Below, one piece after another: positions 59,173-64,000 of a DNA stretch of 64,000 nucleotides. This stretch comes from Levilactobacillus yonginensis (GTDB taxonomy: Bacteria > Bacillota > Bacilli > Lactobacillales > Lactobacillaceae). The DNA lies in the NCBI RefSeq assembly GCF_964065165.1, contig NZ_OZ061549.1, positions 1,054,001 to 1,118,000 on the forward strand, given 5' to 3'. The position numbers and the translations under genes were made by a program. The notes under the pieces are model-generated. The model searched no databases. It was not told where the DNA came from and saw nothing but the letters and a program-made list of their open reading frames with translations. Each line of letters opens with the position of its first letter. Within the stretch, counting starts at the first letter, position 1.

Positions 59173-60561
59173 ATGAAAAAACGAAAAGCCCTCGTGATTG
59201 GCCTGGTTACCGCCTGTGTGGCGGTCGGCGCAATCTACGTTGGACAAGCATTACATTACTCTTCAGCAAACGTCTTTTTTAAGGATACCGAGATCGCCGG
59301 CGTCAACGTTGGCGGTAACACGGCCCAACAGGCGGCAACGAAGCTTAAAGCTGCTCTGAAGAATCAACAACTGACGGTAAAGGACGGTAGTCAAACCGTC
59401 ACCACTTTCAAAACCAACGAAGTTGACTTAAAAGTGACTTCCCCATCAGCGTTGAAGCAATTGATCTCCAAGCAAAATGTTTGGAGTTGGCCCGTTCATT
59501 TGACGACCGCTACGGCAGACAGCATTCAGCTGAATGCCAGTACGGAAAATCAAGAAAGCGTTCGAACCCTAGCAAAGTCTATTGCTGCCAAGGCAAACAA
59601 GACACGGACCGCTGCCAAGGATGCTTCCTTCACTTACGCAAATGGTGAATTTGCAGTGACTAAGGAACAGGCCGGGAATCAACTCGACACCAATAAATTG
59701 GCCACTTCGATTTCGCAGGCCATTGAGAAGGGCGAGACGACCGTCAACGTTTCCGGTGACTACATTAAGCCAGCCGTGACGTCGACTTCCGCGACCTTTA
59801 AGGCAGCAAAGTCTAAGGCTCAGACCATTACCAAACAGAATTACGTCTATAAGCTAAGTAATCATAAGGTTACGATTCCTGCTGAAACGTTGGCTAGTTG
59901 GTTAACGTTCAAGGCTGGGAAATTATCGACCAATGATACTGCTATCAAAGCTTACCTGACTAAGTTAAGTAAGAAATACGGCACTGTCAACAAGACGCGG
60001 ACCTTTAAATCTACCAAACGTGGTACAGTCAAGGTTCCTGCAGGTTTATACGGGTGGAGTATTAAAGTTAAGAAGGAAACACCTGCCTTAAGTAAGGTTG
60101 TTTTAGCTGCTAAGGGCATGTCCCGGACCCCTGCTATTCAAGGAAGCGGCTATCACAGCAACGGTACCGACATTGGTAACTCCTACGTTGAAGTTGATAA
60201 GACCAACCAACACATGTGGGTCTACAAAAACGGAAAAGTCGTCGTTTCGACCGATGTTGTTACTGGTTTACCAACGACCGCACATCACACGCCAGCTGGG
60301 GTGTGGGTCGTTTGGAGCAAGCAACGTAACGCCACGTTACGTGGGCAAAACGATAACGGCTCAAGCTACGCCTCACCAGTTAAATACTGGATGCCAGTCG
60401 ATGACACCGGTGTCGGGATTCACGATTCTCCTTGGCAACCACAGTATGGTGGCACCTGGTACAAATCTCATGGATCACACGGTTGTGTCAACACGCCACC
60501 TTCGAAGGTTGGCGAAGTCTTTAACAACGTTAAAGTGGGCACTCCCGTTGTCATCTTCTAA
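59173..60561 (+). CDS. YkuD-type L,D-transpeptidase with N-terminal substrate-binding domain
   Basis: A 462-residue protein with a single N-terminal membrane segment (KKRKALVIGLVTACVAVGAIYV), a YoaR-like/putative peptidoglycan-binding region (about 50-330) and a C-terminal YkuD domain. The catalytic motif is SHGSHGCVNTP with Cys438; GIHDSPW lies upstream. Such enzymes make 3-3 crosslinks or attach proteins to peptidoglycan and resist beta-lactams; which reaction applies is not known. The frame opens at 59113, but AGGAGG precedes ATG 59173. Confidence 0.93.
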   Translation: MKKRKALVIGLVTACVAVGAIYVGQALHYSSANVFFKDTEIAGVNVGGNTAQQAATKLKAALKNQQLTVKDGSQTVTTFKTNEVDLKVTSPSALKQLISKQNVWSWPVHLTTATADSIQLNASTENQESVRTLAKSIAAKANKTRTAAKDASFTYANGEFAVTKEQAGNQLDTNKLATSISQAIEKGETTVNVSGDYIKPAVTSTSATFKAAKSKAQTITKQNYVYKLSNHKVTIPAETLASWLTFKAGKLSTNDTAIKAYLTKLSKKYGTVNKTRTFKSTKRGTVKVPAGLYGWSIKVKKETPALSKVVLAAKGMSRTPAIQGSGYHSNGTDIGNSYVEVDKTNQHMWVYKNGKVVVSTDVVTGLPTTAHHTPAGVWVVWSKQRNATLRGQNDNGSSYASPVKYWMPVDDTGVGIHDSPWQPQYGGTWYKSHGSHGCVNTPPSKVGEVFNNVKVGTPVVIF

Positions 60562-60570
60562 TTTAATTTT

Positions 60571-60613
60571 AAAAAAGTTGTGCGTCCCCGTTTCGGTGAC
60601 TCACAACTTTTTT
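60571..60613 (+). terminator. Terminator of the L,D-transpeptidase gene
   Basis: AAAAAGTTGTG pairs with CACAACTTTTT with further pairing inside, followed by a T-run. Confidence 0.9.
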
Positions 60614-60869
60614 CTTGTCCAAAATTGGACCAACGATCAGCAATTAGCGAGTTGTCATTAACACCCCGGCAGTCGGTCAATCCCACTTTTGTGGGGAATT
60701 ATCAGTTAACCAGTCGTCGACCTGATTTGAATCTTAGGGTGACTACCATCTCCACGGTTTCTGCGAGTTTCCCGCCAAATTCTCTGAAAATAGCTGGTCG
60801 GAGTTAGGCCAACTATGGTATTATTAGGAGAGATTATTAGAAGTTTCTAATTTTAGGAGGTCATCTGCT
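60614..60869. other. Intergenic region before the CBS-domain gene
   Basis: A TATTAT box at 60819-60824 could be the -10 of the CBS gene; its -35 is weak. No gene seen. Confidence 0.45.
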
Positions 60870-61511
60870 ATGCTGCTTAAATCCCTAGTGAAACCGAAAG
60901 AACGCTTGGTTACGGTTCGCGAGGACGTCACCCTGGAACAAGCCTTAAAGGTCTTGGAAGACTCGGGCTATCGGTGTGTTCCCATCCTGGATGAAACCGG
61001 GCAGATTTTTCGGGGTAACATCTATAAAATGCACATCTATCGCCATAAGTCCCGAGGCGGCGATATGCAGCTCCCGGTGACATCGTTACTGAAGAATGCC
61101 ACCAAGTTTATTTCCGTTAACGCGGCTTTCTTCAACGTTTTCTTCTCAATCAAGGACTTGCCCTACATTGCCGTTTTAGACGACAAAAATGCCTTCTATG
61201 GAATTTTGACACATACCCGGTTGATGGACATGCTGTCTCAATCCTGGAACGTTAACATTGGGAGTTACGTTTTAACCGTAGTTTCCGCCGGTGAACGAGG
61301 CGACCTCGCTGGAATGGCGAAGGTCATTACCAAGTACACGTCGATTGCTAGTGTCATCAGTTTGGACGCACAGGAAGGCGAACTGGTTCATCGGACCATG
61401 TTCACTCTCCCAGCCGAAGTGGATGAAGAGAAGCTTGATCGAATTGTTAAAGCATTGGAACGTAAAGAATTTCATGTCCCAGAAATTGAAGATTTACGTC
61501 ACGAGAATTAA
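60870..61511 (+). CDS. CBS-pair protein, probable c-di-AMP-binding CbpA type
   Basis: A 213-residue soluble protein: two CBS motifs (about residues 10-60 and 75-130) followed by an ACT-like C-terminal domain (about 140-205). Length and layout match the Listeria CbpA group, which binds c-di-AMP; no catalytic motif is present. The ATG follows AGGAGG. If correct, it would link cell-wall and potassium balance with a nucleotide signal different from the c-di-GMP pair at 10.7-12.8 kb. The c-di-AMP role is inference from family. Confidence 0.75.
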   Translation: MLLKSLVKPKERLVTVREDVTLEQALKVLEDSGYRCVPILDETGQIFRGNIYKMHIYRHKSRGGDMQLPVTSLLKNATKFISVNAAFFNVFFSIKDLPYIAVLDDKNAFYGILTHTRLMDMLSQSWNVNIGSYVLTVVSAGERGDLAGMAKVITKYTSIASVISLDAQEGELVHRTMFTLPAEVDEEKLDRIVKALERKEFHVPEIEDLRHEN

Positions 61512-61522
61512 ATAATTCACCA

Positions 61523-61566
61523 AAAAAAGTGGTCACGACTCCATTACGAAGTCGTGACCACTTTTT
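61523..61566. terminator. Bidirectional terminator between the CBS gene and mazF
   Basis: A perfect stem of about 17 bp (AAAAAGTGGTCACGACT with its complement) has T-runs on both strands and serves the two convergent genes. Confidence 0.92.
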
Positions 61567-61596
61567 GGTGCCAGTCACCGTGAAACTATGTAGGTG

Positions 61597-61980
61597 TTAC
61601 TTTTTACCCTTTCTTTTACGCGCCTTGTCCACCAAGCCAATGCTGGTTGCCAATGCAGCATCGACCGCTGCCATGGTTTTTTCGTCCAAATGAGTCACCT
61701 GGTCCCGCAACCGTTGCTTATCGATTGTCCGAATTTGCTCAAGCAAAATGACGGAATCCCGCTCGATTCCGGTCCGGTCAGCGGAAATGCCGACATGCGT
61801 CGGCATTTTAGGCTTCTCGATTCGAGCGGTGATTGCCGCCACGATAACGGTTGGACTATAGTGATTTCCCACGTTGTTCTGGATGATCAAAACGGGGCGC
61901 ATGCCCCCCTGTTCCGAACCAACGACTGGTGATAGGTCGGCGAAGAAAACGTCACCGCGTTTAACTTCAACACGGGCCAT
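61597..61980 (-). CDS. mazF: MazF/PemK-family endoribonuclease toxin
   Basis: A 127-residue protein with [28 protein letters not shown] and the [11 protein letters not shown] and [23 protein letters not shown] segments, the standard MazF core. It cuts mRNA at short sequences unless bound by its antitoxin. A basic tail RKRKGKK ends it. It lies 30 bases after the antitoxin gene, downstream of alr, the same order as in Bacillus (alr-ndoAI-ndoA). Confidence 0.93.
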   Translation of the reverse strand: MARVEVKRGDVFFADLSPVVGSEQGGMRPVLIIQNNVGNHYSPTVIVAAITARIEKPKMPTHVGISADRTGIERDSVILLEQIRTIDKQRLRDQVTHLDEKTMAAVDAALATSIGLVDKARKRKGKK

Positions 61981-62010
61981 GGGCCGCCATCCCCTTATCT
62001 GATTAATTTT

Positions 62011-62238
62011 TTAATACTTTGTTCTACGAAAGTTTGTTAACCGACGCTCTGCTTCCTCTTCACACGGTGTGAAGACGCGAGCAATATCTCGGTTGATCAA
62101 AGCCATTGCCTGATACCCAACAATCAAAGCCAGCTTACGTGAAGCTGCTGCCCGCAATGGAATCAGCGCCTGATGACGTTGTCTGCGGGAAATGTGTCCT
62201 CGTAACCGTGGTCGTTCTAATTGCTGCGATTGAGCCAT
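62011..62238 (-). CDS. Probable antitoxin of MazF (EndoAI-like, divergent)
   Basis: A 75-residue Arg-rich protein. The C-terminal half, GYQAMALINRDIARVFTPCEEEAERRL, lines up with the MazF-binding tail of B. subtilis EndoAI (GYMEMAKINL...AECEAE). The N-terminal ribbon-helix-helix part is shorter and hard to recognise. GAGGAGG stands seven bases before the ATG, and the gene lies between alr and mazF, the classic antitoxin slot. Confidence 0.72.
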   Translation of the reverse strand: MAQSQQLERPRLRGHISRRQRHQALIPLRAAASRKLALIVGYQAMALINRDIARVFTPCEEEAERRLTNFRRTKY

Positions 62239-62319
62239 GAATTGCCCTCCTCAAGTAAATTCACTTCGTCTCATACAGTTTACCACGAAACACCATCTCT
62301 GGACACATAACACGATAAA

Positions 62320-63447
62320 TTAATGACGATAGACCCGCGGTACCCGTGTGGTGAAACCACAGGCAATTTCATAATGAATCGTGTCACAGTAGTCCGCGAT
62401 GTCTTGCAGTGTAATCCGTTCGTGACCATCTTGGCCGATCAACGTGACCTTAGTTCGCCGAGGATACCGGTGTGGCAGCCGCACCATCAATTGATCCATG
62501 CAAACACGACCAACAATTTCACAGCGCTGACCGTCAACTAGGACGTCAAACCCTTGCATCCGTCGTGGGTAGCCATCGGCATACCCAATGGACACCGTTC
62601 CGATCCATTCATCCTCCGGTAAAGTGTAAGTTGCCCCATAACTGACTGATGAGCCCGCTGGCACCAACCGGGCTTGCATTAATTCACTGGTCAGGCTCAT
62701 CGCCGGTTGCAGCGGATACGGTTCAGCAATAGCCGTTCCCGACGGATTCAACCCGTAGCCTGCCGCTCCGAAGCGCACCATGTTGCCATTGCAAGCGTCA
62801 TGCCACAGGCTCGTTGCCGAGTTGGAGACGTGCACATACCGTGGCTTTTGCGGTAACCAGTCCGTTAAATCGTGCCATTTAGCCACTTGCTTCTGAAAAT
62901 AATCGTCATTGGGATCATCCGCCGTGGAGAAGTGGGTAAAAATCCCTTCGAAATTGAACTGTGCCGGATGTTGTCGGAGAAAATCAACGACTCCTTCGAC
63001 CTCGACCTTGGTCTGAAAACCAATTCGACCCATTCCCGTGTCTAACGCTAGATGAACAGACAATGGTTGCACCGTTTCAAATAACGACAGTGACCGCATC
63101 GCCAATTCAAGCCATTCCAAATCAGCTACGGCAACGGAGATATTCTGTTCGACCATGACCGGTGCGTCAGCTGGCTCCGTGACCCCCAAAACCAGAATAG
63201 GTTCATCAAATCCGGCTGCCCTGAGTTCTAAAGCTTCATCCAATATTGCCACGCAAAATCCCGTGGCACCGGCTTCCTTTGCCGCCTGAGCGACCTGTAC
63301 GGCCCCATGACCGTAGCCGTTGGCTTTCACGACCATGAATAAGTCACAACCCGTGGCTAAACGATCAACTTCCGTGTGAATATTGGCCCGCAAGGCCTGA
63401 CGATCAATTACCAGCTGTGTTGGCCGGTGCCCCCCTACTACTACCAT
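62320..63447 (-). CDS. alr: Alanine racemase
   Basis: A 375-residue PLP enzyme: the PLP lysine is Lys41 ([11 protein letters not shown]) and the second catalytic residue is Tyr270 ([10 protein letters not shown]). It makes D-alanine for peptidoglycan and teichoic acids. It is 5 bases after acpS and upstream of the antitoxin-toxin pair, suggesting one operon. Confidence 0.97.
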   Translation of the reverse strand: MVVVGGHRPTQLVIDRQALRANIHTEVDRLATGCDLFMVVKANGYGHGAVQVAQAAKEAGATGFCVAILDEALELRAAGFDEPILVLGVTEPADAPVMVEQNISVAVADLEWLELAMRSLSLFETVQPLSVHLALDTGMGRIGFQTKVEVEGVVDFLRQHPAQFNFEGIFTHFSTADDPNDDYFQKQVAKWHDLTDWLPQKPRYVHVSNSATSLWHDACNGNMVRFGAAGYGLNPSGTAIAEPYPLQPAMSLTSELMQARLVPAGSSVSYGATYTLPEDEWIGTVSIGYADGYPRRMQGFDVLVDGQRCEIVGRVCMDQLMVRLPHRYPRRTKVTLIGQDGHERITLQDIADYCDTIHYEIACGFTTRVPRVYRH

Positions 63448-63452
63448 GAACC

Positions 63453-63809
63453 TTACCCTCTTTCTAAAATTACCTCCGTCATGACCATCGTCGCCGTATG
63501 TGAGATTGACACAAAGGCGTTGCCCCCGAAGGGATGACGGATTACGCTTGGACGGCCGGTCTGGTCGTCACGAATCTCGATATCTTGAAATCCTACGGTC
63601 CTGCCAATACCAGTCCCCAAAGCTTTGCTGTATGACTCTTTGGCCGACCACCGTCCGGCGATGAATTCAACGGCTCGTTGCCCACTTAGCTGACCATAGT
63701 CGGTCAACTCATTGGGAGTCAGAACCTTATCTAGGAATCGCGGATGCTTAGCCACAACCGCGTTGACCCGAGCCAAATCAGTGATATCGATGCCAATTCC
63801 GTAGATCAC
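63453..63809 (-). CDS. acpS: Holo-[acyl-carrier-protein] synthase
   Basis: A trimeric phosphopantetheinyl transferase of about 119 residues: [12 protein letters not shown] with the Mg-binding aspartate and [16 protein letters not shown] with the catalytic glutamate. It activates ACP for fatty acid synthesis. The frame opens at GTG 63818; GAGAGG lies eight bases before the GTG at 63809, so the start MIYGIGIDI is preferred. First gene of acpS-alr-antitoxin-mazF in this window. Confidence 0.93.
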   Translation of the reverse strand: MIYGIGIDITDLARVNAVVAKHPRFLDKVLTPNELTDYGQLSGQRAVEFIAGRWSAKESYSKALGTGIGRTVGFQDIEIRDDQTGRPSVIRHPFGGNAFVSISHTATMVMTEVILERG

Positions 63810-63842
63810 TATCATCACCTCTCTTTATTTTGTCCAGACTGT

Positions 63843-63873
63843 ATTTTATCACAGCAAAGCGTGATTACCGCAA
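63843..63873 (-). promoter_or_regulatory. Possible promoter of the acpS operon
   Basis: On the minus strand TTGCGG, 19-base spacer, TAAAAT, 34 bases before the start codon. The spacer is longer than usual. Confidence 0.4.
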
Positions 63874-63958
63874 CAAGTTACCCAGTTAAGCGTAATTGTA
63901 AACTAATGTTAAGAAGCGGGTCAGCTTTCAGGTAGTCGTAATCCCACCCAATTTAGTC

Positions 63959-63996
63959 AAAAAGGGAGAGTGGGCTCGCGATCCGCACTCTCCCTT
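63959..63996 (-). terminator. Terminator of a minus-strand gene beyond the right edge
   Basis: AAGGGAGAGTG pairs with CACTCTCCCTT; TTTTT follows on the minus strand only, so it ends a transcript entering from the right. In relatives an RNA helicase gene (cshA) often lies there. Confidence 0.82.
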
Positions 63997-64000
63997 GTCA

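Overview
The window is chromosomal DNA of a lactic acid bacterium of the family Lactobacillaceae. The 16S rRNA gene (minus strand, about 41960-43530) has V1-V2 signatures that I recall as close to Levilactobacillus brevis with a few differences, so the likely genus is Levilactobacillus; this is from memory, not a search. Supporting signs are a sortase motif of the LPQTxE type, L-lactate dehydrogenase, and the order pth-mfd-yabM-rqcP-divIC-yabR-tilS-hpt-ftsH-hslO-dusB, which is typical of Lactobacillales. Most genes and the rRNA operon lie on the minus strand.

Layout. 1-7.8 kb: the 3' end of pepC, a CcpA-box-linked GntP permease/glycerate kinase pair, a membrane-anchored serine hydrolase, gpmA, and an AEC plus DMT transporter pair. 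8-9.3 kb: an LCP-family cell-wall enzyme. 9.4-10.3 kb: an orphan metal-binding lipoprotein behind a 37-bp palindromic operator. 10.6-12.9 kb: an EAL protein and a GGDEF protein with all catalytic residues, a c-di-GMP pair. 12.9-14.4 kb: a stand-alone TnpB nuclease with an intact RuvC site and a structured 3' flank. 14.4-25 kb: orphan PTS EIIA, HAD phosphatase, MATE pump, an unknown secreted protein, tRNA-Leu, tex-sprT-thrB, and the NAD salvage operon pncB-nadE plus a small unknown gene. 25-31 kb: tagA, the nagA-nagR pair with its operator in the promoter, and a peptidase-proC pair. 31-34.4 kb: a 1035-residue leucine-rich-repeat cell-surface protein. 34.6-43.9 kb: tRNA-Tyr and tRNA-Gln, a phosphoesterase, the peptide transporter dtpT, a degenerate EIIB, and the complete rrn operon (16S-Ile-Ala-23S-5S-Asn-Thr). 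43.9-57.6 kb: the conserved translation, division and proteostasis cluster from pth to dusB. 57.9-64 kb: ldhL, an L,D-transpeptidase, a CBS-domain (putative c-di-AMP-binding) protein, and acpS-alr-antitoxin-mazF.

Most of the window is ordinary core genome. The parts that stand out are the TnpB unit with its candidate guide-RNA region, the c-di-GMP pair, the palindrome-controlled orphan metal lipoprotein, the EIIB homologue lacking its active cysteine, the inverted repeats upstream of dtpT, and the unknown secreted protein preceded by mirrored CTGAAAA/TTTTCAG motifs. I saw no CRISPR array, prophage or complete insertion sequence with a DDE transposase. Several gene starts were moved from the longest reading frame to the codon that has a ribosome-binding site.
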